NCBI RefSeq assembly: GCF_006716445.1
Contig: NZ_VFPA01000004.1
Span: forward strand, 434,001-498,000
Source of the DNA: Pseudonocardia kunmingensis
GTDB taxonomy: Bacteria; Actinomycetota; Actinomycetes; Mycobacteriales; Pseudonocardiaceae
Reading direction: 5' to 3'
Length of the DNA: 64,000 bases
A program made the position numbers and the translations under genes. The notes beneath the pieces were generated by a model. That model saw nothing but the letters and a program-made list of their open reading frames with translations, had not been told where the DNA came from and made no database searches. Positions 52,767 to 61,753 of the stretch are shown here, piece after piece (position 1 is the first letter of the stretch; the number at the start of each line of letters is the position of its first letter).

Positions 52767-54251
52767 GTGACCAGAGCAGACCTCGTCCACGCCCTCACGC
52801 ACGTCACCGTCGTCGACGCGACCGGTGCACCTGCCCGTCCCGACCAGACCTTGCTGGTCGACGGCGCGACGATCACGACGATCGGCCCTTCCGCCGAGGT
52901 GCCCGTCCCCCGGTCGGCGGCCGTCCTGGACCTGACGGGGAAGTACCTGATCCCCGGCTTGGTGGACATGCACGTCCACAGCGGCGGAGCGGATGTCGAC
53001 GACGAGCGGCTCGCCCCCGCGCTGTACGTCGCGAACGGCAACACCACGGTGCGCGAGATGTGGGGCAGGCCCCAGCTGCACGAGTGGCGCCGCCGCCGGG
53101 ACGCGGGCGAGCTGCTGGGGCCTCGCTCGATCATCGGCAGCCCACTGGTGGACGGTGCGCCCGCCCTGTGGTCCGACATCCCCGGCGCCGAGCTCGGCAT
53201 CGACCATCCGGTCCTCGTCGCCACCACGCCGGCGCAGGCCCGCCGCGCCGTCGCCGAGGCCGTCGACGGCGGCGCGGACTTCGTCAAGGTCTACTCCCGC
53301 CTGGAGCGCGAGCCCTACCTCGCGGTGCTGGACGAGGCGTACCGCCGCGACATCCCCGTGGCAGGCCACCGATCGGACAACTTTCCGCTGGCCGAGCAGA
53401 TCGAGCGCGGCCAGCGCTCGTTCGAGCACCTCTTCGGCCTCGGGCCGGCCACGTCGAGCGACCCGGAGCGGTGGGAAGCCGCGCTGGCGCGCATCGCCCT
53501 GGGCCCCGACTTCTACTTCGGGAGCTGGTTCACACAGGTCGGCCAGGTGGAGTGGGACGCGGTCGGCGACTACAGCCGGCCGGCGGCCACCGCGCTCTTC
53601 GACCGCATCGTCGCCGCCGACGTCGCCTTCTGCCCGACCCTCGTCATGCACGCGGCCATCGATCTCCCCGACTTCGTGCGCACCGATGATCCGCTGCTGC
53701 GCTACCTGCCGCCCGACACGCCCGAGGCCTGGTCGTTCCTGCAGCGGGAGGTCTTCCACGACGGCGGGCGCAGTCCCGAGGTCGAGGCCCGGCGGCGGGT
53801 CCTGTTCGACCACCGCCGAGCGGCCGTGGCAGCGATGGACGAGGCGGGCGTGCGCCTGTTGGCCGGCACGGACAACGGCACTCCCGGCACCCTGCCCGGG
53901 TTCGCCCTGCACGAGGAGCTCGAACTGCTGGTCGGCGCGGGACTGAGCCCGATGCGCGCCCTCCAGACCGCGACCCTCGAACCCGCGCGGTTCCTCGGCT
54001 GCGAGGACCGGTCGGGCACGATCCAGCCCGGGAGGATCGCGGACCTGGTCGTCCTGGACGCCGACCCGCTCGACGACATCCGCAACACGACGCGGATCCA
54101 CGCGGTGATGGTCGAGGGGCGCTACGTCGGCCCGGCCGAACGCCGCGAACTGCTCACCACGGCCGCGGCAGTCGCGGCCGAGGGCGGGGTTCCACCCGTC
54201 GGCCCTGACGGACGCGACCGCGGGGAAGTCGGGTCCACGCGCGGCTGGTGA
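52767..54251 (+). CDS. Amidohydrolase (imidazolonepropionase/prolidase-like)
   Basis: A 494-residue metal-dependent hydrolase: small beta domain (DQTLLVDGATITTIGPSAEV), LIPGLVDMHVHSGG (His69, His71), GGADFVKVYSR (Lys near 174, likely carbamylated), IPVAGHRSDNF (His near 204), LLAGTDNGTPG (Asp near 369) and a C-terminal GTIQPGRIADLVVLDADPLD. The substrate is unknown; related enzymes cleave cyclic amides, dipeptides or carbamates. TACGTT ends 6 bases before the GTG, so it is likely leaderless. The divergent GntR-TetR protein is the probable regulator. Confidence 0.87.
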   Translation: MTRADLVHALTHVTVVDATGAPARPDQTLLVDGATITTIGPSAEVPVPRSAAVLDLTGKYLIPGLVDMHVHSGGADVDDERLAPALYVANGNTTVREMWGRPQLHEWRRRRDAGELLGPRSIIGSPLVDGAPALWSDIPGAELGIDHPVLVATTPAQARRAVAEAVDGGADFVKVYSRLEREPYLAVLDEAYRRDIPVAGHRSDNFPLAEQIERGQRSFEHLFGLGPATSSDPERWEAALARIALGPDFYFGSWFTQVGQVEWDAVGDYSRPAATALFDRIVAADVAFCPTLVMHAAIDLPDFVRTDDPLLRYLPPDTPEAWSFLQREVFHDGGRSPEVEARRRVLFDHRRAAVAAMDEAGVRLLAGTDNGTPGTLPGFALHEELELLVGAGLSPMRALQTATLEPARFLGCEDRSGTIQPGRIADLVVLDADPLDDIRNTTRIHAVMVEGRYVGPAERRELLTTAAAVAAEGGVPPVGPDGRDRGEVGSTRGW

Positions 54252-54290
54252 GGGTCGCCTGAGTACCGGTCGCTGCGCGCGAGGGGCACC

Positions 54291-54494
54291 ATGGGGCCCA
54301 TGAAGGTCGTCGTCGACTTCGATCTGTGTGAGTCCAACGCCGTCTGCATGGGCATCGCCCCCGAGGTGTTCGAGGTGCGGGAGGACGACTTCCTCTACAT
54401 CCTCGACGAGAACCCACCGGAGGAGCTGCGCCCGAAGATGGAGCAGGCCGTCGCCGCCTGCCCACGGGCGGCCATCAGCCTCGTGGAGGAATGA
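54291..54494 (+). CDS. 3Fe-4S-type small ferredoxin
   Basis: A 67-residue ferredoxin with CESNAVCMGIAPEVFEV (Cys-x5-Cys) and ACPRAAISL (third Cys followed by Pro), the three-cysteine pattern of actinobacterial [3Fe-4S] ferredoxins that feed electrons to cytochromes P450. No P450 or reductase gene is adjacent. GAGGGG lies 4-5 bases before the ATG at 54291; an ATG three codons later (MKVVVDF) is more family-like but has no ribosome site. Confidence 0.9.
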   Translation: MGPMKVVVDFDLCESNAVCMGIAPEVFEVREDDFLYILDENPPEELRPKMEQAVAACPRAAISLVEE

Positions 54495-54566
54495 TCGCAG
54501 ATCTCGGGGTCCGCTCCGGGACGATCCCTGATGTCCGCTGCTCCGCGCGGCGTAGCGTCATCGCTC

Positions 54567-55109
54567 GTGGATGATCAGTCAGCTGCGCCGGACCTGCGGG
54601 TGTCACACGCCGAGCGGGAGCACGTCGTCGAGCTGCTGAGCGGGCACTTCCGCGAGGGCAGGCTCACGGTCGACGAGTACGCCGAGCGGTCGGACACCGC
54701 GTCGGCGGCCCGGACCCGCCGCGATCTGAACATGCTGCTCGTCGACCTGCCCGGGGCGGAGCTCGCACAGGCACGGGACGTCGTCGAGCTCACCAACATC
54801 GCCGGTGACCTGCGGCGGCACGGCCAGTGGACCGTGCCGGCGCGGATCGTCGTCCGGTCCCGGTTCGGCAACGCCCACCTCGACTGCCGCGCGGCGCGGT
54901 TCACCGCACCGACGGTGACGATCGACGTGGAGCTGGGCGTCGGCAACCTCGACATCCGGCTGCCGAAGGGCGCCTCGGTGGAACTTGAAGGGGCCCACGC
55001 GAAGCTGGGGACCGTCATCGACAGGACGGAGAAGCAGTTCGAGCGCGGAGATCCGCATGTCGTCGTCCGCGGCGGAACGGCGATCGGGAACGTCCGCGTC
55101 CGCTATTGA
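54567..55109 (+). CDS. DUF1707 / LiaF-like regulatory protein
   Basis: A 180-residue protein. An N-terminal DUF1707 domain (RVSHAEREHVVELLSGHFRE, GRLTVDEYAERSDTASAART, about 10-62) is followed by a beta-rich C-terminal domain (RIVVRSRFGNAHLDCRAARF, VTIDVELGVGNLDIRLPKGA) like that of cell-wall-stress LiaF proteins. No membrane segment is visible. The GTG at 54567 has TAGCGT 7 bases upstream (leaderless) and places DUF1707 at the usual distance from the start; an in-frame ATG at 54531 is the alternative. Confidence 0.82.
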   Translation: MDDQSAAPDLRVSHAEREHVVELLSGHFREGRLTVDEYAERSDTASAARTRRDLNMLLVDLPGAELAQARDVVELTNIAGDLRRHGQWTVPARIVVRSRFGNAHLDCRAARFTAPTVTIDVELGVGNLDIRLPKGASVELEGAHAKLGTVIDRTEKQFERGDPHVVVRGGTAIGNVRVRY

Positions 55110-55223
55110 CGGGTTCTGCGGCTTCTCCGCGGCTGACCGGCACCGGACCCCCCGCCTCGGACGCGTTGCACTTCCCCCCGGCCTCGGCGAATGATCGCGG
55201 GCAGACCTGCCGAGGAGGACCAC

Positions 55224-56831
55224 ATGACCGCCGTCTGGGACACCCCGCTCACCCCGCTGACGTTCCTCGGCCGCTCCGCCGACGTGTTCGGCGACCGCAC
55301 CGCGATCGTGTACGGCGACCGCCGCGTCAGCTACACCGAGCTCGCCGCCGAGACCACGCGGGTGGCGCACGCCCTGCGCGGCTCGGGCGTCGGGCCCGGC
55401 GACCGCGTGGCGTACCTGCTGCCCAACGTGCCCGAGATGCTGGTGGCGCACTTCGCCGTGCCGCTCGCGGGCGCGGTGCTCGTGGCGATCAACACCCGCC
55501 TCGCCACGGAGGAGGTCCGCTACATCCTCGACCACTCGGGGGCGAAGCTGCTGGTCGTCGACGCGGCGCTGTACCCGACCGTGGCGCCGCTGGCCGGCGA
55601 GCTGAAGACCGTCGAGGAGATCGTCACGGTCGTCGACCCGGCGCAGCCCGGCGACGGCACCGGGAGCGGGGTGACCTACGCCGACCTGCTCGCCCGCGGC
55701 AGCGACGAGCCGCTGGCCTGGGAGGTCGCCGACGAGACGAGCTGCATCTCGCTCAACTACACCTCCGGCACCACCGGCAGGCCCAAGGGCGTGCAGTACT
55801 CCCACCGCGGGGCGTACCTGAACTCGTTCGGCGAGATCGTGCACTCGGGGCACACCTTCGACAGCGTCTACCTCTGGACGCTGCCGATGTTCCACTGCAA
55901 CGGCTGGTGCACGCCGTGGGCGATCACCGCGGTCGGCGGCACCCACGTCTGCCTGCGGGAGGTGCGCGGCGACGTCGTCTGGGGGCTGATCCGCGAGCAC
56001 GGGGTCACGCACCTGAACGGCGCGCCGACGGTCGTCACGACGATCCTGCGGGCGCCCGAGGCGGCGCAGCTGGAGCAGCCGATCACGATCACCACGGCCG
56101 GCGCCCCGCCCAGCCCGACCACCATCGGGCACGCGGAGCGGATGGGCTTCCGGATCGTGCACGTCTACGGGCTCACCGAGACCTACGGCCCGTACTCGGT
56201 GAACCAGTACCAGCGCGACTGGGACGCCCTCACGCCCGACGAGCGCGCCGCGCGGCAGGCCCGCCAGGGCGTCGGGATGGTGTGCGCCGACCGCGTGCGC
56301 GTGGTGGACGAGCGGATGAACGACGTGCCGGCCGACGGCGTCACGATGGGCGAGGTCGTGATGCGCGGCAACAACGTCATGCTCGGCTACTTCGACGACC
56401 CGGCCGCCACCGAGAAGGCCTTCGCCGGTGGCTGGTTCCACTCCGGGGACCTGGGCGTGCTGCACCCGGACGGTTACATCGAGCTGCGCGACCGCGCGAA
56501 GGACGTGATCGTCTCCGGCGGGGAGAACATCTCGACGATCGAGGTGGAGCAGGCGGTCGTGTCCCACCCGGCCGTGCTCGAGGCGGCCGTCATCGGCGTC
56601 CCCGACGAGCAGTGGGGCGAGCGGCCCAAGGCGTTCGTCGTCCTCGCCGAGGGGCAGAGCGCGACCCCGGACGAGCTGATCGAGCACGTGCGGACCCGCA
56701 TCGCCCGCTACAAGGCACCCAAGACCGTCGAGCTGGTGGCGCAGCTGCCGAAGACCTCCACCGGCAAGGTGCAGAAGTTCGAGCTGCGCGAGAAGGAGTG
56801 GTCGGGCGAGGCATCCCGCATCCGCGGCTGA
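55224..56831 (+). CDS. Fatty acid-CoA ligase (AMP-binding)
   Basis: A 535-residue acyl-CoA synthetase: LNYTSGTTGRPKGVQYSHRG (P-loop), LPMFHCNGWCTPWAITAVGG, VYGLTETYGPYSVNQY, GWFHSGDLGVLHPDGYIELR, RAKDVIVSGGENISTIEVEQ, and LPKTSTGKVQKFELR with the C-terminal catalytic lysine. The HCNGWC motif is typical of medium-chain or aromatic acyl-CoA ligases in actinobacteria. It activates a carboxylic acid via acyl-AMP. GAGGAGG precedes the ATG at 55224. No beta-oxidation genes are adjacent. Confidence 0.92.
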   Translation: MTAVWDTPLTPLTFLGRSADVFGDRTAIVYGDRRVSYTELAAETTRVAHALRGSGVGPGDRVAYLLPNVPEMLVAHFAVPLAGAVLVAINTRLATEEVRYILDHSGAKLLVVDAALYPTVAPLAGELKTVEEIVTVVDPAQPGDGTGSGVTYADLLARGSDEPLAWEVADETSCISLNYTSGTTGRPKGVQYSHRGAYLNSFGEIVHSGHTFDSVYLWTLPMFHCNGWCTPWAITAVGGTHVCLREVRGDVVWGLIREHGVTHLNGAPTVVTTILRAPEAAQLEQPITITTAGAPPSPTTIGHAERMGFRIVHVYGLTETYGPYSVNQYQRDWDALTPDERAARQARQGVGMVCADRVRVVDERMNDVPADGVTMGEVVMRGNNVMLGYFDDPAATEKAFAGGWFHSGDLGVLHPDGYIELRDRAKDVIVSGGENISTIEVEQAVVSHPAVLEAAVIGVPDEQWGERPKAFVVLAEGQSATPDELIEHVRTRIARYKAPKTVELVAQLPKTSTGKVQKFELREKEWSGEASRIRG

Positions 56832-56882
56832 GGCGTCCGGACTCACACCGGCGGGTGCGCCACGGCGCTTAGCATTGCTCAC

Positions 56883-58052
56883 ATGGCAGGCGCGCGACGG
56901 GTGGCGATCGGCGCCGTGTCCGTCACGACCGCCTCCGTGCTGCCGGTGTTCCTGACCGGCGCCCTCACCGTGCAGATCTCCGCCGAGCTGGGCTTCGACC
57001 CGGCGGGCCTCGGCCTCGTCGTCGCCTTCTACTTCGGGATCAGCGCGCTGGCGTCACTGCCGTGCGGGTGGCTCGTCGAACGGTTCGGTGCGTCGGCGAC
57101 CAGCCGCATCGCCGTGGTCGGGGTCGCCGTGGCACTCGGCGCGATCGCCGCGTTCGCCACCTCGTACGCGGCGCTGGTCACCCTGCTGCTGTGCTGCGCC
57201 TGGTGCAACGTGCTCGGCCAGCTCGCCTCCAACCTGACGCTCGCGCAGCACGTGCCGGCCACACGGCTGGGCCTGTCCTTCGGGCTCAAGCAGGCGGCGA
57301 TCCCGATCGCGACCCTGCTCTCCGGCGTGGCGGTGCCCGGGATCGCGCTCACGGTCGGCTGGCGCTGGGCCTACGTCATCGCCGCCTGCCTGGCCCTCGC
57401 CGCGCTGCCGCTCACCCCGCGGGGCGGGAGCACCCGCGTGCGCAGCACCGCGACGCCCGGCGAGCGGGCCACGGGCGCGCTCAGCGTGATCGGGATCGCC
57501 GCCGGCCTCGGCGCGGCGGCGGCCAACGCCCTCGGGATCTTCCTCGTGGCAGCGGCGGTGGACCGCGGCATCAGCCCCGGGCTCGCCGGCCTCACCCTGA
57601 CGATGGGCAGCGTCGTGGGGCTGACCCTGCGGCTGCTCAACGGCTGGCTGGCCGACCGGCGCGCGGGCGGGCACATCGCCGTGGTCGCGGGCAGCCTCGT
57701 CCTCGGCGCGATCGGGCTGGCGCTGCTGGCGGTGCCCGGCACCCCCGCGCTCGTGATCGGCACCGTCCTCGGGTTCGGCCTCGGCTGGTCATGGCCCGGC
57801 CTGCTGCAGTTCGCCGTGGTGCGACTGCACCCGTCGGCCCCCGCGGCGGCCACGTCGATCGTGCAGACCGGCGTGTACGGCGGCGGTTTCGTCGGCCCGA
57901 TCGCGTTCGGGTTCATCGCCGCGCACGGGTCGTTCCCGGTGGCGTGGCTGGTCGGCGCGGTGACGATGCTGGCCGCGGGTGTCCTGATGGTGCTGGGCAG
58001 GCGGATGCTCCTCGCCCACCGCGCCGCGGCCGCGCAGCTCGCCGCGTCCTGA
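56883..58052 (+). CDS. MFS transporter
   Basis: A 389-residue carrier with about 12 membrane segments, a loop motif LPCGWLVERFGASATSRI and a later LNGWLADRRAGGH. The cytoplasmic central loop is short (TPRGGSTRVRSTATPGERAT). It resembles CynX-like or small-molecule MFS exporters/importers; substrate not deducible. TAGCAT ends 7 bases before the ATG, so translation is probably leaderless. It converges with the CinA gene at 3 bp. Confidence 0.85.
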   Translation: MAGARRVAIGAVSVTTASVLPVFLTGALTVQISAELGFDPAGLGLVVAFYFGISALASLPCGWLVERFGASATSRIAVVGVAVALGAIAAFATSYAALVTLLLCCAWCNVLGQLASNLTLAQHVPATRLGLSFGLKQAAIPIATLLSGVAVPGIALTVGWRWAYVIAACLALAALPLTPRGGSTRVRSTATPGERATGALSVIGIAAGLGAAAANALGIFLVAAAVDRGISPGLAGLTLTMGSVVGLTLRLLNGWLADRRAGGHIAVVAGSLVLGAIGLALLAVPGTPALVIGTVLGFGLGWSWPGLLQFAVVRLHPSAPAAATSIVQTGVYGGGFVGPIAFGFIAAHGSFPVAWLVGAVTMLAAGVLMVLGRRMLLAHRAAAAQLAAS

Positions 58053-58055
58053 TCC

Positions 58056-58619
58056 TCAGTCCCGGTCCTCCAGGCGCTGCACCAGCAGCGCGAGCGTCTC
58101 CCCGGCCGCCGCCACCAGTACCTCCTGCGGGTCCCCGCGCAGGTCGAACCGCCGCACGTGCGGGCGCACCCCGTCGTCCACGGCGACGAAGACGGTGCCG
58201 GGGTCCTGGCCGTCCTGGGGATCGGGCCCGCCGGCCCCGGTGACGCCGACGGCCACGTCCGCCCCGAGCAGCCGCCGCACCCCGCGCGCCATCGCCTCGG
58301 CCGCCTCCGCGCACACGACGGGCCCGTCGGGCACGTCGAGCACCTCGTGCTTCACGTCGCTGGAGTAGGCCACGAGCGAGCCGCGGAACCACTCGCCCGC
58401 CGCCTCCGCCGCCGCCAGTGCGACCGCGATGTTGCCGCCGGTCAGCGACTCGGCGGCCGCCACGGTCAGCCCGTGGCGCCGGGCGAGCTCGGACACCCGG
58501 GCGGCGTGCTCCTCGTGGCGCTCGTCGGCCGGCCGCGCGCGCTCCTGGTCGATGGTCGGCTCGTCGGTGGTCCGCTCTGGCTGCACCACGCCCTCGTACC
58601 CGATCGGCCGGGGCGTCAC
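58056..58619 (-). CDS. CinA C-terminal-type nicotinamide-nucleotide amidohydrolase
   Basis: A 187-residue protein: a charged N-terminal extension (about 1-40), then the CinA C-terminal domain HGLTVAAAESLTGGNIAVAL (catalytic Ser in AESLTGG), WFRGSLVAYSSDVKHEVL and AVGVTGAGGPDPQDGQDPGT. Such PncC enzymes deamidate NMN and take part in pyridine nucleotide recycling. The GTG start overlaps the stop of the DUF72 gene by 4 bp, so it is second in a two-gene unit. Confidence 0.9.
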   Translation of the reverse strand: MTPRPIGYEGVVQPERTTDEPTIDQERARPADERHEEHAARVSELARRHGLTVAAAESLTGGNIAVALAAAEAAGEWFRGSLVAYSSDVKHEVLDVPDGPVVCAEAAEAMARGVRRLLGADVAVGVTGAGGPDPQDGQDPGTVFVAVDDGVRPHVRRFDLRGDPQEVLVAAAGETLALLVQRLEDRD

Positions 58620-59500
58620 GCGGACAGCCGCTCCGCGAGCGCGATCGCGTCGAACGGCGCGTGCACCTTCGCGTCGTTGTCGAAGTAGACGAACACATCA
58701 CGCCCGGACGGGGCCCGGGGCGCCGCGGGCGCCACCGTGAGCTCGCCGGTCGGCGCCTCCCCCGCCCGCCATGCCCGCACCTTCGCCGCCCAGACGTCCA
58801 GCGCCTCGGCCGTGTAGCCGCTGGTGTAGAGCTCGGTGTCGCCGTGCAGCCGGACGTAGACGAAGTCGGAGGTGACGTCCTCGAGGTGCGGCCACGTGCC
58901 CGCGGTGTCCGCCACGACGAGCGCCACGTCGTGCGCCCGCAGCAGCTCCACGAGCTCCGGCCGGCAGAACGACGGGTGCCGCACCTCCAGCGCATGGCGC
59001 AGGGGCCGGTCCGCGTCGGTCTCCAGGTGCGCGCGCCCGTCGAGGCGCTCGTCGTGCCCCGCCGCGAGCGCCGCCGCGGCGGCGGTGCTGCGGGGCAGCA
59101 TGCGCAGGAAGGCGTCGAGCCGCTCCGGGTCGAAGCGCATGCGCGGCGGGAGCTGCCACAGCACCGGCCCGAGCGCGGGCCCCAGCGCCAGCACGCCGGA
59201 GGCGAAGAAGTTGGCCAACGGTGTCGCGACGTCGCGCAGCTGCTTGAGGTGGGTGATGAACCGCCCGCCCTTGACGGCGAACACGAACCCCTCGGGTGCC
59301 TGCTCCACCCACGCCCGGTAGCTCTCCGGCCGCTGCAACGAGTAGAACGAGCCGTTGATCTCGATGCTGGTCACCCGCCGCGACAGGTGCTCGAGCTCGC
59401 GGCGCTGGGCGAGCCCTGCGGGGTAGAACGTGCCGCGCCACGGCGGGTAGCGCCACCCCGACGTCCCGACGAACGCCCGCGCCACCCGGACCCCGGTCAC
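58616..59500 (-). CDS. DUF72 (YecE-like) protein
   Basis: A 294-residue TIM-barrel-like DUF72 protein: RAFVGTSGWRYPPWRGTFYP, SIEINGSFYSLQRPESYRAW, FVFAVKGGRFITHLKQLRD, LWQLPPRMRFDPERLDAFL, ALEVRHPSF and FVYFDNDAKVHAPFDA, all family hallmarks. Function is unproven; some members are linked to DNA or iron-sulphur metabolism. GTG start, 36 bp from the divergent SDR gene. Coupled to the CinA gene. Confidence 0.92.
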   Translation of the reverse strand: MTGVRVARAFVGTSGWRYPPWRGTFYPAGLAQRRELEHLSRRVTSIEINGSFYSLQRPESYRAWVEQAPEGFVFAVKGGRFITHLKQLRDVATPLANFFASGVLALGPALGPVLWQLPPRMRFDPERLDAFLRMLPRSTAAAAALAAGHDERLDGRAHLETDADRPLRHALEVRHPSFCRPELVELLRAHDVALVVADTAGTWPHLEDVTSDFVYVRLHGDTELYTSGYTAEALDVWAAKVRAWRAGEAPTGELTVAPAAPRAPSGRDVFVYFDNDAKVHAPFDAIALAERLSA

Positions 59501-59536
59501 TGCGCGAGCATCTCACCCACGGGGCAGGATGGCCTC

Positions 59537-60217
59537 GTGGACGCAGTGATCGTGACGGGTGCCGCGGGCGCCCTCGGGCAGGCGGTGGTCGCGGAGTTCC
59601 GCGCCGCAGGCCGGCCGGTGGTGGCGCTGGGCAGGCCCGGGGAGCGGCTGGACGCCCTCGCCGCGCAGGACGGGGTGGACGCAGTCCCCGTGGACCTCGC
59701 CTCGCGCCACGCCGTGCAGGTGGCGTTCGCCGAGGTCGATGCGCTGGCGGTGACGCCGGACGCGCTGGTGGAGCTGGCCGGCGGGTTCACGCCGGGCTCG
59801 CTCGCCGAGGTCGACGAGGAGCAGCTCGAGGCCCTGTGGCGCGCCAACTTCAGCTCCACGCTGTGGGCGGCGCAGGCCGCGGCGCCCCTCCTCGCGGCCC
59901 GCGGCGGCGGCGCGATCGTCACGGTCGGGGCGCGCACGGCGGTGAGCGGCGCCGCCCCGGTCGCGCACGCCACCAGCAAGGCCGCGGTCCTCCGGCTCAC
60001 GGCACTGCTGGCCGAGGAGCTGCGCGGCGACCGCATCCGCGTCAACGCCGTGCTGCCCTCCACGATCGACACGCCCGCCAACCGCGGTTGGATGTCCGCG
60101 CAGATGGCCGAGCGGGCCGTGGCGCCCGCCGCCATCGCGAAGGTCATCGCGTTCCTCTGCGGCCCCGACGCCGCGCCGGTCAGCGGCGCCGTGATCCCGG
60201 TGTACGGCGATGCCTGA
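59537..60217 (+). CDS. SDR-family protein with substituted catalytic residues
   Basis: A 226-residue Rossmann protein: VIVTGAAGALGQAVVAEF binds the cofactor, and LVELAGGFTPGSLAEV takes the place of the NNAG region. The active site normally reads Ser...Tyr-x-x-x-Lys; here HATSKAAVLRLT has His for Tyr, and VTVGARTAVSG lacks the serine. Lys is kept. It is therefore unlikely to be a normal dehydrogenase and may be a binding protein or a different oxidoreductase. GTG start. Its last 8 bp overlap the start of the beta-lactamase-like gene. Confidence 0.8.
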   Translation: MDAVIVTGAAGALGQAVVAEFRAAGRPVVALGRPGERLDALAAQDGVDAVPVDLASRHAVQVAFAEVDALAVTPDALVELAGGFTPGSLAEVDEEQLEALWRANFSSTLWAAQAAAPLLAARGGGAIVTVGARTAVSGAAPVAHATSKAAVLRLTALLAEELRGDRIRVNAVLPSTIDTPANRGWMSAQMAERAVAPAAIAKVIAFLCGPDAAPVSGAVIPVYGDA

Positions 60218-61028
60218 GCTGCAGGCCGCCGTCGGTGCGGTGCTCGACTGGCCGGTGGGGCACGCCGCGGCCGCGGTCGTCGGGCCGGAGGGGGTGCGCG
60301 CCGGCGCGGGCGAGACCGAGCGCCCGTTCCGGCTGGCCTCGGTGACCAAGCCGCTCGCCGCGTACGCGGTGCTCGTCGCGGTGGAGGAGGGCGCCGTCGA
60401 GTGGGACACACCCGCCGGGCCCGAGGGCGCCACCGTCCGCCACCTCGCCGCGCACACCTCGGGCCTGTCGTTCTCCGACGGCGCGGTGCAGGCGGCGCCG
60501 GGAACGCGCCGGATCTACTCCAACGTCGGCTTCGAGGTGCTCGGCGAGACGATCGCCGAGGCCGCGGGCATGCCGTTCCCGCGCTACCTGCACGAGGCCG
60601 TGCTCGCCCCGCTTGGCATGGCGGCCACGACCCTCGATGGCTCCCCCGCCGCCGACGGCGTCTCGACCGTCGCCGACCTCGCCCGGTTCGCCGGCGAGCT
60701 GCAGAGCCCCACGCTCGTGCACCCCGAGACGCTCACCGAGGCCACCACCGTCGCGTTCCCCGGCCTCGACGGGATCCTGCCCGGCTACGGGCGGCAGCGC
60801 CCGAACGACTGGGGCCTGGGCTTCGAGATCCGCGACGGCAAGAGCCCGCACTGGACGGGCGAGGGCAGCTCGCCGCGCACCTTCGGCCACTTCGGCCAGT
60901 CCGGCACGTTCCTCTGGGTCGACCCGGACGCGGGCGCGGCGTGCGTGGTGCTCACCGACCGCGACTTCGGCCCGTGGGCGGTGGAGGCCTGGCCCGCCTA
61001 CACGGACGGCGTGCTCGCGGCGCTCTGA
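60210..61028 (+). CDS. Serine beta-lactamase-like hydrolase
   Basis: A 272-residue class C/PBP-type protein: FRLASVTKPLAAYA (Ser-x-x-Lys, about residue 44), AHTSGLSFSDG, RRIYSNVGFEVLGE (Tyr-Ser-Asn) and FGHFGQSGTFLW (His-x-Gly). It is short for the family (often about 380) and has no signal peptide, so it probably acts in the cytoplasm as an esterase or amidase rather than a beta-lactamase. It overlaps the SDR gene by 8 bp and is surely cotranslated with it. Confidence 0.88.
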   Translation: MPELQAAVGAVLDWPVGHAAAAVVGPEGVRAGAGETERPFRLASVTKPLAAYAVLVAVEEGAVEWDTPAGPEGATVRHLAAHTSGLSFSDGAVQAAPGTRRIYSNVGFEVLGETIAEAAGMPFPRYLHEAVLAPLGMAATTLDGSPAADGVSTVADLARFAGELQSPTLVHPETLTEATTVAFPGLDGILPGYGRQRPNDWGLGFEIRDGKSPHWTGEGSSPRTFGHFGQSGTFLWVDPDAGAACVVLTDRDFGPWAVEAWPAYTDGVLAAL

Positions 61029-61753
61029 GCCGTCCGCGTCTACGAACACCGCTGTCGGACGACATGCCGGTGCACGCGGCCCGGCGCCGGCCGGCGCGCG
61101 GAGGCCGGCGGCGCGATTTCCTTGATCACCCTGTGCGGTTGCAGAGCCGCATCCGTGCGGGCGTGCGACCACGGACGGGGATCACGCCGCTGCCGGTGGC
61201 GACTCCGGCGCGTCACGGATCCGTCCGGATCCCGTTCACCCACTCGGGAATCATCCGCGGGGCTCGCCCGTTGTACCGGCTGTCCGGGCCGGGCGACCTG
61301 TGTCCCCGGGTCTCACAAATGAAGTGCCTTCACGGAATACCGTCCGGCTGGAGCCGTGTCGTGCCACGCGCCGCGAGGCGACCAGCGCTCGGTCCGGACA
61401 CCACCCGCAGCGGGAACAGATCCCGGTGCGGGGCTGTTGGAGGAAGCGTCCGCGCCGGGCGATCCGTGTCCCCGGGTCCCACCCTTTCGCCGCCCCACGG
61501 GGCGTGCCGCGCGCCGAGAGGCGACCGGCGCCCGGTGCGGACGCTCCTCCACAGGTTCGCCACCACCGACCCGCCACCACGGACCTGCCGCGTCCGGCGA
61601 TCCCGCTGCCGTCGACGCGGTTGCCGGGCGGCGCTGCCCCCGACAGCGCCGCCCTCCTCCACCTCGGGTCAGTGTCGCTGAGCTGGGAATTCTCGATCGG
61701 CGACGGTCGTTGTACCCGGAGAGCGGCAACCACGAGCGAGGACGGCGAACACC
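61029..61753. other. 725-bp non-coding stretch with direct repeats
   Basis: No gene could be supported in either direction. It holds a two-part direct repeat: 61288-61316 with 61454-61482 (26 of 29 identical) and 61360-61399 with 61503-61542 (35 of 40 identical). Perfect shared core GTGTCCCCGGGTC. The promoter of the small gene at 61754 should lie at the right end. Confidence 0.6.

Noticed and set aside
52710..54101. 463-residue minus-strand frame opposite the amidohydrolase
   Set aside because: No motif; the plus strand encodes a complete amidohydrolase.
61251..61733. 160-residue minus-strand frame in the non-coding stretch
   Set aside because: No recognisable fold, low-complexity Arg/Gly composition, and it crosses the direct repeats; no ribosome site.
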